A stretch of 64,000 nucleotides of DNA. Source: Prochlorococcus sp. scB243_495L20 (GTDB lineage: Bacteria; Cyanobacteriota; Cyanobacteriia; PCC-6307; Cyanobiaceae). The DNA is taken from positions 95,515 to 159,514 of the forward strand of contig JFLX01000106.1 of the NCBI GenBank assembly GCA_000634215.1, given 5' to 3'. A model generated the notes under the pieces. It ran no database searches. It was not told the DNA's origin and saw nothing but the letters and a program-made list of their open reading frames with translations. Position numbers and translations under genes: made by a program. Positions 1-9,295 of the stretch are shown piece after piece (the stretch's first letter is position 1; the number at the start of each line of letters is the position of its first letter).

Positions 1-589
1 CATCTCCTCCTATTAAAACTCTATCTGGGTTTTCTAGATCATCAATTGCGTTTCCTTCAGAGAGAAACTCTGGATTGGATAAAACTGAGAAGCTTTTTTT
101 TGTTCCCTTAGAATGTTTATTTTCTGATTGGGCCTCTAAAATAGTTTTTATTAATTCTGCAGTCTTAACAGGCAGTGTGCTTTTTTCTATAACTATAGTG
201 TGGCCTTTTGAATATTTAGCGACTTGTCTAGCACTTTCTTCAACCCATTTCAAATCACTGGCATAACCTGCTCCAAAACCTTTTAATTTTGTTGGAGTAT
301 TGACTGAAATAAATACCATATCTGATTTCGAAATAGCATTTTTTATATCTGTAGAAAAAAATAAATTGATATTTCTAGTTTTCTTAATAACTTCCTTTAA
401 CCCAGGCTCATAAATTGGCAAATTATCTAGGGAATGACTATTCCAAGAATTGATTCTTTTTTCATTAATATCAACTACATTTACAGAAATATTTTTACAA
501 TGGCTTGCTATTACCGCCATAGTAGGACCCCCCACATAACCAGCGCCAATGCAACAAATTTTTCTGGTTTTGTATTTAATATTTTTCAC
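1..589 (-). CDS. ugd: UDP-glucose 6-dehydrogenase, C-terminus beyond window edge
   Basis: This gene would oxidise UDP-glucose to UDP-glucuronate with NAD+ in the cytoplasm, feeding the UDP-xylose and UDP-galacturonate enzymes nearby. The first about 196 codons are present. The N-terminus has a dinucleotide-binding motif ([11 protein letters not shown]), followed by [21 protein letters not shown] and the family pattern [11 protein letters not shown] and SNPEFLSEG near the window edge. The GGPT loop and these motifs fit the animal/plant-like UGDH subfamily better than the short bacterial type. The start is GTG (589-587), with TTG as the codon just before it; a stop codon lies one codon further upstream. 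The catalytic cysteine region lies outside the window. It follows the UXS gene in the same direction after a 64-bp gap, so the two probably form one operon. Confidence 0.85.
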   Translation of the reverse strand, partial: MKNIKYKTRKICCIGAGYVGGPTMAVIASHCKNISVNVVDINEKRINSWNSHSLDNLPIYEPGLKEVIKKTRNINLFFSTDIKNAISKSDMVFISVNTPTKLKGFGAGYASDLKWVEESARQVAKYSKGHTIVIEKSTLPVKTAELIKTILEAQSENKHSKGTKKSFSVLSNPEFLSEGNAIDDLENPDRVLIGGD

Positions 590-653
590 CAAATTTTATA
601 TATTTTAATACGTATTGGTCATAATTTAATATATTTCAACTTATGAAAAGTAT

Positions 654-1574
654 TTAATAAGTTTTTAATATCTCAATTGTCTTTTCTAAACCAATATTCA
701 AATCTATTTTAGGTTCCCAACCACATATTTTATTTATTAGATCTATTGAGGGCAATCTCCTATAAATCTCTTCCTCTCTCGGTTTCTTATGCGTTATTTT
801 TGATTTAGAATTAATTTTACCTAAGACTATTGATGCTAGTTGATTAATAGAGATTTCATCAGTTGAACCAATATTTACTGGGGAAAATACTCTCTTTTCA
901 GGTAATTGCATTAAGCCTTCAATAATATCTTCAACAAAACAAAATGAGCGTGTCTGATTACCATCACCAAATATTTCTAGATTTTTGTTATCTAAGGCTC
1001 TAAAGATAAATTCACTAACAACTCTTTTATCTTCTCTTCTCATTCTAGGTCCATAAGCATTAAAAATCCTTGCTATGGAAATATCCAAATTATAAATTCT
1101 TTGAAAATCAAAACATAGTGACTCAGCTAATCTTTTCCCTTCAGAATAGCAACTTCTAATTCCAATAGGATTTACAATTCCCCAATCACTTTCTTTTTGA
1201 GGAAATTGGTGCGTAAACCCATAAATCTCACTACTTGAGGTGAAAATAAATTTAGCATTAGATTTTTTTGCTATTTGAAGGGAATTTAAGGTTCCTAAGA
1301 AATTTGTCTTAGTAAGATTTATTGGATCTTTCATATAATTGAATGGTGATGCTATACAAGCCAAATGCCATACATAATCAACTTCAATTTCGAAAATTTT
1401 TGTTATGTCGTGTTCAATAAACTTGAAAGATGAATGATTTCTCCAATTATCTATATTTTCTTTACTACCAGAAGATAAATTATCCAAACAAATTACACTA
1501 TTTCCCTTATTCATTAATTTATCAATTAAATGTGAGCCAAGAAAACCTGCTCCTCCAGTAACTAAGTGTTTAAT
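654..1574 (-). CDS. UDP-glucuronate decarboxylase (UDP-xylose synthase), ATT start
   Basis: An extended-SDR enzyme expected to convert UDP-glucuronate to UDP-xylose. The Rossmann motif TGGAGFLG is at residues 6-13, TSSSEIYG at about 112-119, the catalytic pair in YSEGK (Y143, K147), and RIFNAYGPRM after it; YSEGKR is typical of the UXS family. The first ATG (1514) would remove the Rossmann glycine motif, so translation must begin upstream. Between the in-frame TGA (1589-1587) and the motif the only codons are GAG GAA TTA AAA ATT AAA CAC, with no ATG, GTG or TTG. ATT at 1574-1572, eight bases after GAGG, is the best start and gives 306 residues, the normal family length. A frameshift in the assembly or a leaderless start is the alternative. 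It pairs functionally with ugd downstream. Confidence 0.82.
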   Translation of the reverse strand: MKHLVTGGAGFLGSHLIDKLMNKGNSVICLDNLSSGSKENIDNWRNHSSFKFIEHDITKIFEIEVDYVWHLACIASPFNYMKDPINLTKTNFLGTLNSLQIAKKSNAKFIFTSSSEIYGFTHQFPQKESDWGIVNPIGIRSCYSEGKRLAESLCFDFQRIYNLDISIARIFNAYGPRMRREDKRVVSEFIFRALDNKNLEIFGDGNQTRSFCFVEDIIEGLMQLPEKRVFSPVNIGSTDEISINQLASIVLGKINSKSKITHKKPREEEIYRRLPSIDLINKICGWEPKIDLNIGLEKTIEILKTY

Positions 1575-1757
1575 TTTTAATTCCTCTCATATAATAAATT
1601 TGGTTTTATATAAAGATATTTTTTATAAATAATCAAATTTTTATCTTTTGTTTTTTAATAAATCTATAGTACAAATAATCACAAACTATTCAACTAAAGT
1701 AATTAATAAGTTATTAATATAAATAAAATCAAAAGAGTTATTCAAGACAATTAAGGA

Positions 1758-2867
1758 ATGGTAAAATTAAATAAATTAAAAACAAATATCGCTAAAAAAG
1801 CATTAATAACTGGAATAACAGGACAAGACGGAAGTTATCTCGCAGAATTCCTTTTAGAAAAAGGCTATGAAGTACATGGTTTAAAAAGAAGATCAAGCAG
1901 TTTTAATACTGAAAGAATTGATCATCTTTACGAAGATCCTCATAAAAATGACCAAAGGCTTTATTTACACTATGGGGATCTAACTGATAGTTCAAATTTA
2001 ATCCAAACTGTAGAAAAAATTCAACCAGATGAAATTTATAATCTAGGCGCCCAAAGTCATGTTGGCGTAAGTTTTGAAAGTCCCGAATATACTGCTGAAT
2101 GCGATGCTTTAGGAACATTAAGAATTCTTGAAGCGATTCGAATTTGCGATTTAAAGGAAAAGACAAAATTTTATCAAGCAAGTACCAGTGAATTATATGG
2201 TTTAATTCAGGAATCACCACAAAATGAAAAAACACCTTTCTATCCAAGAAGTCCCTACGCAGTCTCAAAACTTTATGCATATTGGATTGTAGTCAACTAC
2301 AGAGAGGCATATGGACTATTCGCATGTAATGGGATTCTTTTCAACCATGAGAGTCCAAGAAGAGGAGAGACTTTCGTTACTAGGAAAATTACTAGAGGAT
2401 TATCAAGAATAAGCTACGATCTTGATGAGTGCCTTTACTTAGGAAATTTAGATGCCAAAAGAGACTGGGGTCATGCTAGAGATTATATTGCTATGCAATG
2501 GTTAATGCTTCAGCAAAATAAGCCAGAAGATTTTGTTATTGCAACCGGGAGAATGGAAAGTGTAAGAAATTTTATTGAATTGACAGCTTTTAAGCTAGGG
2601 TGGGGGCCAAATGTTAATAATTCAATTACTTGGGAGGGAAACGGTTTGAATGAAATAGGGAGAAGGAATGATACTGGAGACATAGTAATAAGAATTGATC
2701 CAAAATATTTTAGACCTTCTGAGGTAGAGGAATTGCTTGGTGACCCTTCATATGCAAAAACAAAACTTGGATGGGAACCAAGCACTTCTTTAGAGGAATT
2801 AGTCGAAGAAATGGTAAAAAATGATCTTAGTATTGCAAAAAACGAAAAATTAATAAAAGATAACTAA
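1758..2867 (+). CDS. gmd: GDP-mannose 4,6-dehydratase
   Basis: Converts GDP-D-mannose to GDP-4-keto-6-deoxymannose, the first step to GDP-L-fucose. The 369-residue protein has the standard length. It shows [10 protein letters not shown] at residues 21-30, the family stretch [10 protein letters not shown] after it, ASTSELYG at about 141-148, the YAVSK catalytic motif (Y167, K171) and the [15 protein letters not shown] segment characteristic of Gmd. It begins a run of sugar-nucleotide genes on this strand and is divergent from the UXS/UGD pair across about 180 bp of very AT-rich DNA, which should hold promoters for both directions. The next gene, GDP-fucose synthase, completes the pathway. Confidence 0.96.
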   Translation: MVKLNKLKTNIAKKALITGITGQDGSYLAEFLLEKGYEVHGLKRRSSSFNTERIDHLYEDPHKNDQRLYLHYGDLTDSSNLIQTVEKIQPDEIYNLGAQSHVGVSFESPEYTAECDALGTLRILEAIRICDLKEKTKFYQASTSELYGLIQESPQNEKTPFYPRSPYAVSKLYAYWIVVNYREAYGLFACNGILFNHESPRRGETFVTRKITRGLSRISYDLDECLYLGNLDAKRDWGHARDYIAMQWLMLQQNKPEDFVIATGRMESVRNFIELTAFKLGWGPNVNNSITWEGNGLNEIGRRNDTGDIVIRIDPKYFRPSEVEELLGDPSYAKTKLGWEPSTSLEELVEEMVKNDLSIAKNEKLIKDN

Positions 2868-2910
2868 TTAATGACAAACTTAATTCGAAAAAATTCATAT
2901 TTTTAAAACT

Positions 2911-3921
2911 ATGCAGAAATTATTTAAAAAAGATAAAATTCTTTTGGCTGGTGCATATGGCATGGTTGGAAGGGCAATAAAAAGAGCATTAATTAGAAAA
3001 AATTATGGTAATGAAAAATATTCAGGTCAGCTTTTCTGTCCTTCAAGAAAACATCTAAATTTCTTAAATTACATTGATTTAGAAAATTGGTTTGATAAAT
3101 ATAATCCAGATATAGTAATAATAGCCGCAGCAAAGGTAGGAGGAATATTAGCTAATAATAATTATCCAGCTGATTTCTTACTTGAAAATCTCATAATCCA
3201 AAATAACCTTATAAGCATAGCTTGGAAAAAAAAAGTACGTAGATTATTATTTCTTGGAAGCAGTTGCATCTATCCTAAGTTTTCTAAACAGCCAATTGTT
3301 GAAGATTATCTTTTAAGTGGTTCTTTAGAAAAAACAAACGAATCATATGCATTGGCAAAAATAGCAGGCATTAAGTTATGCGAAGCATTAAGGAATCAAT
3401 ACTCTTTTGACGCGATTTCATGTATGCCCTCAAATCTATATGGACCTTTTGATAATTATAATTATCAAAATAGTCATGTTTTACCTGCACTAATTAGAAA
3501 GTTTTCTGAAGCCAAGGAAGCTGGAGAACCAAAAATAACATGCTGGGGTGATGGAAGCCCATATAGAGAATTCCTACATGTAGATGATTTAGCAGATGCT
3601 TGCTTATTTCTTTTAGAAAACTGGGACCCAGATAAATCAAAAAATAAAAATGATTCAGATAATGTAATCAATTGGATTAATGTAGGAACAGGGACTGAAA
3701 TTTCAATAAAAAATTTAACAGAACTTATAAGTAATCAAATAGGCTACGAAGGAGAGGTTTTCTGGGACAAAAGTAAACCAAATGGAACACCAAAGAAAAC
3801 TTTATGTGTTCAAAAAATAAACTCATTAGGTTGGAAGCATAAAATAGACCTTGAAAATGGTATTTCAGAAACAATAAAATCTTTTAATGAAGAAAAGACG
3901 AAAGGAATATTGAGAATTTAA
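2911..3921 (+). CDS. fcl: GDP-L-fucose synthase (epimerase/reductase)
   Basis: Epimerises and reduces GDP-4-keto-6-deoxy-D-mannose to GDP-L-fucose with NADPH. Visible features are GAYGMVG at residues 14-20, GSSCIYP at about 116-122, and the catalytic YALAK (Y146, K150), followed by MPSNLYGPFDNY and HVLPALIRKF, all typical of Fcl/WcaG. Its 336 residues are slightly longer than the usual 310-320 because of an insertion rich in Lys/Asn/Asp near residue 245. It follows gmd after 43 bp, and its stop codon directly abuts the ATG of the next epimerase gene, so co-transcription is likely. GDP-fucose is presumably used by glycosyltransferases of this island. Confidence 0.95.
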   Translation: MQKLFKKDKILLAGAYGMVGRAIKRALIRKNYGNEKYSGQLFCPSRKHLNFLNYIDLENWFDKYNPDIVIIAAAKVGGILANNNYPADFLLENLIIQNNLISIAWKKKVRRLLFLGSSCIYPKFSKQPIVEDYLLSGSLEKTNESYALAKIAGIKLCEALRNQYSFDAISCMPSNLYGPFDNYNYQNSHVLPALIRKFSEAKEAGEPKITCWGDGSPYREFLHVDDLADACLFLLENWDPDKSKNKNDSDNVINWINVGTGTEISIKNLTELISNQIGYEGEVFWDKSKPNGTPKKTLCVQKINSLGWKHKIDLENGISETIKSFNEEKTKGILRI

Positions 3922-4941
3922 ATGAAAATTTTAGTAACTGGCGCAGCAGGATTTATTGGATTTCATATTTGTAAAAGACTTATTAAAAATAAAAACTATA
4001 TTATTGGTGTAGATAACTTTAATGATTATTATGATCCAAATTTAAAAAATTCAAGAATTGAAAACCTAATTTCTGAAAAAAATAAGCCAAATGAATTCTT
4101 TAAAATTTATAAAGCTGATATTACAAATACAGTAGAGATAGAAAGCATTTTTCACAAAGAAAAGCCTGATATAGTTGTTCATCTCGCAGCACAAGCTGGA
4201 GTTAGATACTCAATTAATAACCCAAGTACCTATATTCAATCTAATTTAGTTGGATTTGGAAATATATTAGAAAATTGCAAAAAGCATAAAATTGAACATC
4301 TTTTATTTGCCAGCAGTAGTTCTGTTTATGGTGGAAATAATAAATTACCTTATTCCGAAGATCAAGGCGTAGATCATCCTGTTAGTTTATACGCCGCTAC
4401 CAAAAGATCCAACGAATTGATGGCTCATGCTTACAGTCATTTATATAATTTAAGATGCACCGGTTTAAGATTTTTCACTGTTTATGGGCCTTGGGGGAGA
4501 CCTGATATGGCACTTTTTAAATTTACTGAATTAATTTTGAATAATAAGAAAATTGAAATCTATAATAGGGGTCAATTATATAGAGACTTTACTTATATAG
4601 ATGATGTCGTTGAAAGTATTTTTCAGATCATTAAAAATCCTCCAAATAATGAATTAATTAATTTAAATTCAAATGATCCATCTTCAAGTTGGGCTCCTTA
4701 CAATTTATTTAATATTGGAAATTCAACCAACATTAAACTTATAGATTTCATAGATTTGTTAGAAAAACAATTAAATAAAAAATCAAAAAAGATTTATAAA
4801 GAGATGCAATTAGGTGATGTATTATCAACTTATGCAGATTGTACAAAACTTAAAAACTGGATAAATTACAAACCCAAAACAAATTTGCAAAAAGGAATAA
4901 AAGAATTCGTTGATTGGTACAAAAAGTATTACTGTAATTAA
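3922..4941 (+). CDS. UDP-glucuronate 4-epimerase-like NAD-dependent epimerase
   Basis: An extended SDR predicted to interconvert UDP-glucuronate and UDP-galacturonate. The N-terminal TGAAGFIG binds NAD (residues 6-13) and is followed by GVDNFNDYYD, a strong signature of the UDP-glucuronate 4-epimerase (LspL/CapI) subgroup. SSSSVYGG lies at 131-138 and the catalytic YAATK at Y157/K161, with LRFFTVYGPWGRPDMA after it. It has 339 residues, the family's normal length. The start codon directly follows the fcl stop, so translational coupling is likely. Its substrate can come from the UDP-glucose dehydrogenase at the left edge. The exact sugar specificity within this epimerase clade is inferred, not proved by the sequence. 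Confidence 0.86.
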   Translation: MKILVTGAAGFIGFHICKRLIKNKNYIIGVDNFNDYYDPNLKNSRIENLISEKNKPNEFFKIYKADITNTVEIESIFHKEKPDIVVHLAAQAGVRYSINNPSTYIQSNLVGFGNILENCKKHKIEHLLFASSSSVYGGNNKLPYSEDQGVDHPVSLYAATKRSNELMAHAYSHLYNLRCTGLRFFTVYGPWGRPDMALFKFTELILNNKKIEIYNRGQLYRDFTYIDDVVESIFQIIKNPPNNELINLNSNDPSSSWAPYNLFNIGNSTNIKLIDFIDLLEKQLNKKSKKIYKEMQLGDVLSTYADCTKLKNWINYKPKTNLQKGIKEFVDWYKKYYCN

Positions 4942-5015
4942 CAAGACAAGATAGTGTTAGATTTTTTACTTTTTAAAATCAAATAAATTATTTAACTGGT
5001 GCAAGAAAAAGATGA

Positions 5016-5082
5016 ATCGTGTACTATTTTATCTTTAATTTTTAAACGAACAATTTACAACCGCATAAAGATAGTACACGAT
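5016..5082. repeat. 12-bp inverted repeat between epimerase and pseB genes
   Basis: Arms ATCGTGTACTAT (5016-5027) and ATAGTACACGAT (5071-5082) are perfect reverse complements separated by 43 bp. The stem can be extended inward by five pairs (TTTAT with ATAAA) after a one-base bulge. It fills most of the 186-bp gap ahead of pseB. There is no T-run directly after it, so a simple intrinsic terminator is unlikely. An operator, an mRNA leader structure or the relic of a small mobile element are possible. Confidence 0.6.
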
Positions 5083-5127
5083 ACTGTTATATTCATAATA
5101 AAAGTAGCAAATTTATTATTTTAATTA

Positions 5128-6150
5128 ATGAAAGATATAATTTCAGGATCTAGCTTGCTTATAACGGGAGGAACAGGCAGTTTCGGAAAACATTTTTTAA
5201 AAAAAATTTTTTTAAATTATCCAAACATAAAAAGAATTGTAATTTTTAGCAGAGATGAGTTAAAACAGTGGGAGCTTCAGAATTTATATCCTCAAGAAAA
5301 ATATCCTCAGATAAGATTCTTTATGGGCGATATAAGAGATAGAGACAGATTAAAAAGAGCATTAGAAGGGGTTGATATTGTGATTCATGCCGCTGCACTC
5401 AAGCAAGTGCCTGCTGCAGAATATAATCCAATGGAATGCATTAAAACAAATGTATTAGGAGCAGAAAATTTAATTGAAGCAAGTTTAGATACTAAAGTAA
5501 AAAAAATTATTGCTTTGAGTACAGATAAAGCAGCATCTCCAATTAATTTATATGGTGCTACAAAATTATGCTCAGATAAGTTATTTATTTCATCAAACAA
5601 TATTAAAGGCCCTAGAGATTTAACATTTTCAGTAGTGAGATATGGCAATGTAATGGGATCAAGAGGTTCAGTGATTCCATTTTTTATGAAAAATGCACAA
5701 AAAGGGGTGCTGCCAATTACACATCCAAATATGACACGATTCAATATATCTCTTGATGAAAGTGTAAATTTGGTATTTTGGGCTATTAATGAATCACTAG
5801 GAGGAGAAATATTTGTTCCAATAATACCTAGCTATAAAATTCTAGATCTTGCAGAGGCAATTAGTCCAAGCTGCAAAAAACCTGTAATTGGGATAAGATC
5901 AGGAGAAAAGATTCATGAAGAAATGATTAGCGTATCTGATAGTTATAACACTATTAATTTAGGCAAATATTATGCAATTTTGCCTGCTGACGGAAAACTA
6001 TTAAGTAAATATAAAGAGCTAAATATTAATTTCACACCTTTCCCTGAGGGTAAATCTTATAATTCAGGTGAGAATGATAAGTTTCTAACTGTAAACGAAA
6101 TGAGACTTTTAATAAGGGAACACATTGATAAAAACTTTATCCCGGAATGA
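5128..6150 (+). CDS. pseB: UDP-GlcNAc 4,6-dehydratase (inverting), PseB family
   Basis: Catalyses dehydration and C5 inversion of UDP-GlcNAc to UDP-2-acetamido-2,6-dideoxy-beta-L-arabino-hexos-4-ulose, the first step to pseudaminic acid. The 340-residue protein is the short soluble FlaA1/PseB type. It has LLITGGTGSFGKHF at the N-terminus, IFSRDELKQ, GDIRDRDRL, AAALKQVPAAEYNPME, STDKAASPINLYGATK with the catalytic Asp-Lys and Tyr, and RYGNVMGSRGSVIPFF. These motifs are highly specific for this subfamily. The last four bases overlap the pseC start (ATGA), showing translational coupling with the next pathway enzyme. Confidence 0.94.
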   Translation: MKDIISGSSLLITGGTGSFGKHFLKKIFLNYPNIKRIVIFSRDELKQWELQNLYPQEKYPQIRFFMGDIRDRDRLKRALEGVDIVIHAAALKQVPAAEYNPMECIKTNVLGAENLIEASLDTKVKKIIALSTDKAASPINLYGATKLCSDKLFISSNNIKGPRDLTFSVVRYGNVMGSRGSVIPFFMKNAQKGVLPITHPNMTRFNISLDESVNLVFWAINESLGGEIFVPIIPSYKILDLAEAISPSCKKPVIGIRSGEKIHEEMISVSDSYNTINLGKYYAILPADGKLLSKYKELNINFTPFPEGKSYNSGENDKFLTVNEMRLLIREHIDKNFIPE

Positions 6151-7325
6151 AGTCTTTAAATAAATTTATTCCTTATGGTAAACAATCTATAAGTGAAGAG
6201 GATATTGAAAATGTTATAAGCGCTTTAAAAAGTCCACTTATTACTCAAGGACCTCTATGTCAAGAATTTGAATCTAAAATTTCGAAAAAAATAGGCTCCC
6301 AATATGGAGTTGCTGTTAATAGTGCGACAAGTGCTCTTCACATTGCATGTATTGCATTAGGTCTCAAAAAAGGAGATATCCTTTGGACAAGTCCAATATC
6401 ATTCGTTGCCTCTGCGAATTGCGCTCTTTATTGCGGCGCAAAAATAGATTTTGTTGATATAGATCCAAATTCTGGACTTATGTCAATTGAAAAATTAAAA
6501 GAAAAACTAAGTATAGCTGCATTAAACAACAAACTTCCAAAAATAATTATTCCTGTCCACCTAACGGGAAGTTCATGTAATATGGAAGAGATTTTTAAGC
6601 TATCAAAAAAATATAACTTTAAGATTATTGAAGATGCGAGCCATGCAATAGGTGGCAAGTATAAAGCTCAATATGTAGGGAATTGCAAATACAGTTCTGT
6701 TTGTGTTTTTAGTTTTCATCCAGTGAAAATCATTACCACTGGAGAAGGAGGCTTTGCCTCAACTAACGATAAAATTATTTTTGAGAAAATGGTGAATTTA
6801 AGAAGTCATGGGATTATTAGAAATATAAAAGATTTCAAATATAAAAGTAATGGACCATGGAGTTATGAACAACAAGAATTAGGATTCAACTATAGATTGA
6901 CTGAATTACAGGCAGCATTAGGAATAAGTCAATTAAAAAGATTAGATAATTTTGTAATTAAAAGAAACATCTTATTTGAAAGGTACAAAAAGCTTATAGA
7001 AGATTTACCAATTAAATTATTAGAAATTCCCAATAATGTATATTCATCCGTTCACCTAGCTGTGATTAGATTAGATAACAAAGAAAAAAGTTTTCACAAG
7101 TTTATTTTTGAAAAAATGCAGAGTCATAATATTGGGGTTCAATTACACTATCAACCTATTCATCTTCACCCTTTTTATCAAAATCTCAATTTTAAGAAAA
7201 ATGATTTCCCCAATGCTGAACTTTATAGTCAGAATGCGATTAGTATTCCACTATATCCAGATTTAACCGAGGAAGAACAAATATTTATAGTTTCTATTTT
7301 ATCTAAATATCTTCAGCAAAGATAA
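6147..7325 (+). CDS. pseC: PLP-dependent aminotransferase PseC (DegT/DnrJ/EryC1)
   Basis: Transfers an amino group to C4 of the PseB product to give UDP-4-amino-4,6-dideoxy-N-acetyl-beta-L-altrosamine. Visible motifs include PYGKQSISEEDI at the start, GVAVNSATSALH, TSPISFVASANCALY, EDASHAIGGKY (aspartate for the PLP pyridine nitrogen) and FSFHPVKIITTGEGG with the Schiff-base lysine at K194. The C-terminus has QLHYQPIHLHPFY and SIPLYPDLT, typical of PseC. The length of 392 residues is normal. It overlaps pseB by four bases. The 4-amino product is the natural substrate for the N-acyl or N-formyl transferases encoded at 14.8-17.7 kb. Confidence 0.94.
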   Translation: MKSLNKFIPYGKQSISEEDIENVISALKSPLITQGPLCQEFESKISKKIGSQYGVAVNSATSALHIACIALGLKKGDILWTSPISFVASANCALYCGAKIDFVDIDPNSGLMSIEKLKEKLSIAALNNKLPKIIIPVHLTGSSCNMEEIFKLSKKYNFKIIEDASHAIGGKYKAQYVGNCKYSSVCVFSFHPVKIITTGEGGFASTNDKIIFEKMVNLRSHGIIRNIKDFKYKSNGPWSYEQQELGFNYRLTELQAALGISQLKRLDNFVIKRNILFERYKKLIEDLPIKLLEIPNNVYSSVHLAVIRLDNKEKSFHKFIFEKMQSHNIGVQLHYQPIHLHPFYQNLNFKKNDFPNAELYSQNAISIPLYPDLTEEEQIFIVSILSKYLQQR

Positions 7326-7424
7326 AATATCATATTATCATTTTAAAAAAGATTAATTAATTAATTAACTTTCCATTTTTTTAACTTTAATTGTTATAAA
7401 ATTATCAACTAAAGAATTTAATAT

Positions 7425-8075
7425 ATGAGAATATTTAAACGAATTAAAGAAAGAATTAAAAATATTTTAAGGATTTTTCTACAGCTAGACAAACTAATAA
7501 TTAATCCTGCTCCGATTTATACAAAAAGAGATGAAGGTATTCGTTTACATTTAGGTTCTGGGAATATAAATCTTCAAGGATGGATAAATATCGATGCTAG
7601 GAAGAATAGCCATATACATATTTTAGAAAAAAACTTTAAATTAGAAACTTTTGCTGACAATAGTATTACTGAAATATATCTTTGCCATGTTCTAGAGCAT
7701 TTTACGCCAAATGAAATTGAGAATTTAATGGAGATTTTTAGTAGAAAATTAATTAATGGCGGAACACTAAGAATTTCAGTTCCAGACTTTGATAATTTGA
7801 TATTAATTTATAAATTAAGTAGAAATAATATAGAAAAAATAGATCCAATTTTATTAGGAGGGCAGGATCATATTTATAATTTTCACAAATCAATCTTTAA
7901 TAAAGCCAAACTAAAAAAAATATTTAAAAAGTACAGTTTCAATTTTATTACTGAATGGGAAACAAAAGATGTATTTGGATATAGTCTAGGTGATTACTCA
8001 AATCAAAAAATTAAAATAGCTAATAAAAAAGTCAATATTAGCCTAAACCTCGCAGGTATATTAAAAAAAAGATAA
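7425..8075 (+). CDS. SAM-dependent methyltransferase-like protein
   Basis: A 216-residue class I methyltransferase fold. The glycine-rich SAM loop LHLGSGN is at residues 41-47, GWINIDA follows as the acidic strand-2 end, LCHVLEHF stands at the motif II position, and LINGGTLRISVPD matches the post-II strand. The pattern LHLGSG..GWINID...LEHF is common in predicted methyltransferases of O-antigen and capsule clusters. The substrate cannot be read from the sequence; methylation of a sugar hydroxyl or chain-terminating methylation are reasonable inferences. It is preceded by about 100 bp without a gene, and the EpsG-like polymerase gene follows within 23 bp. Confidence 0.8.
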   Translation: MRIFKRIKERIKNILRIFLQLDKLIINPAPIYTKRDEGIRLHLGSGNINLQGWINIDARKNSHIHILEKNFKLETFADNSITEIYLCHVLEHFTPNEIENLMEIFSRKLINGGTLRISVPDFDNLILIYKLSRNNIEKIDPILLGGQDHIYNFHKSIFNKAKLKKIFKKYSFNFITEWETKDVFGYSLGDYSNQKIKIANKKVNISLNLAGILKKR

Positions 8076-8097
8076 GTATTACCTAGAGCTTTTAATT

Positions 8098-9219
8098 ATG
8101 AATATATTTCTATTTTTAAGTTTATATTCATCGCTGATCTTACCTACACTTAATCTGAAATTAAATAAAACGTTAATCTATGTTTTTAGTTTAACTTTTT
8201 TATTGGTTATCAGCTTAATAAGAGACCCTCTATCACCTCCAGACACTTTTAATTATTTACCTGCAATTGAATCTGGGACGGGAAATTGGTTTAATACTAT
8301 TAGTCCTACATTTGGTTTTATAGTTAATTTTTTAAGAAATATTGTTGGATTAGATACCTTAACAACTCTTCAAGTTATTAATTTAATACCATTTCTTTGC
8401 ATTTTTATAAGTTCATTAATTTTGGATAATCCAATTTTTTTACCTATCTACCTTAGTAGCGAGACTTTTAGTTTATTAAGTTTTAATGCTATAAGACAAG
8501 GCTTAGCTATAGGTTTTCTTACCTTGGCTCTTTCAATTTTTATAAAAAATTTACTATCCAAAAAAAATTATCTTCAGTCATACAACTTTTATATTTTTAT
8601 AACTTTTTTAATTGCTTCAATAAACTCTCATCCAAGTTCTTTAATTTTTATTCTTATTTTCATGATCACTTTCTTCGGGTATAAATACAAAAAAACATTG
8701 ACTACATTAAAAATCAAAAAAGGGGTTTTAATTTATACACTTTTATTTTTACTATTAATTATTACAATTTTTTATTTGCAACCATTGATAATTTCCTTTT
8801 TATTGAGAAGAGGATCTATCCCCTTTAATATTAAATATTTAAGTTCAATTAATATGGACTTTGGAGGAAATCATTTCTCATCTATTTATAGAATTTCAAT
8901 AATGTTTTTAGTTTACCTTTACAACAAATCAATAGTAAAAAAACTAAAGAATCCAAATGAAGTTATTAAAAATATATATGATCTGAATAAAATTATTCAC
9001 TTTACTTTTATTCCGATAATAATGGTAACTCTTTTTTCGCCACCACTTATTTTATCAAGATTAAGTCATTTTTATATTATCCCATTATTTTTATCATTTT
9101 ATTTAACAAATAAAATATATCCCGGCAAAAGATTATTTATTCATAATTTAATAATTTTAGTAGGAATTTTAACTTATACATCTAATTCAGTTTTATCAAT
9201 TTTAGTAGCCAAAATATAA
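8098..9219 (+). CDS. EpsG-like polytopic polysaccharide polymerase
   Basis: A very hydrophobic 373-residue protein with about ten predicted membrane segments, beginning LFLSLYSSLILP. It has the pattern of the EpsG/Wzy-like family: DTFNYLPAIESGTGNWF after the second helix, then LSFNAIRQGLAIGFLTLALS with the conserved arginine, and NSHPSSLIF with a histidine in the next segment. Members polymerise or transfer lipid-linked repeat units at the membrane. Together with the WecA-like initiator and the Wzz-like protein in this island it suggests a Wzy-type assembly route for an O-antigen or capsule. Sequence divergence in this family is high, so the role as repeat-unit polymerase is an inference from topology and neighbours. 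Confidence 0.7.
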   Translation: MNIFLFLSLYSSLILPTLNLKLNKTLIYVFSLTFLLVISLIRDPLSPPDTFNYLPAIESGTGNWFNTISPTFGFIVNFLRNIVGLDTLTTLQVINLIPFLCIFISSLILDNPIFLPIYLSSETFSLLSFNAIRQGLAIGFLTLALSIFIKNLLSKKNYLQSYNFYIFITFLIASINSHPSSLIFILIFMITFFGYKYKKTLTTLKIKKGVLIYTLLFLLLIITIFYLQPLIISFLLRRGSIPFNIKYLSSINMDFGGNHFSSIYRISIMFLVYLYNKSIVKKLKNPNEVIKNIYDLNKIIHFTFIPIIMVTLFSPPLILSRLSHFYIIPLFLSFYLTNKIYPGKRLFIHNLIILVGILTYTSNSVLSILVAKI

Positions 9220-9295
9220 CAATTCTATTTCGATTTATTAACTACAAAATGTAATTGGTTTAAATTCTCCTAATATTTTAAAATTCATATTAGAA

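Noticed and set aside
1903..2280. 125-codon minus-strand frame opposite gmd
   Set aside because: It is antisense to a strongly conserved gene and has no recognisable content.
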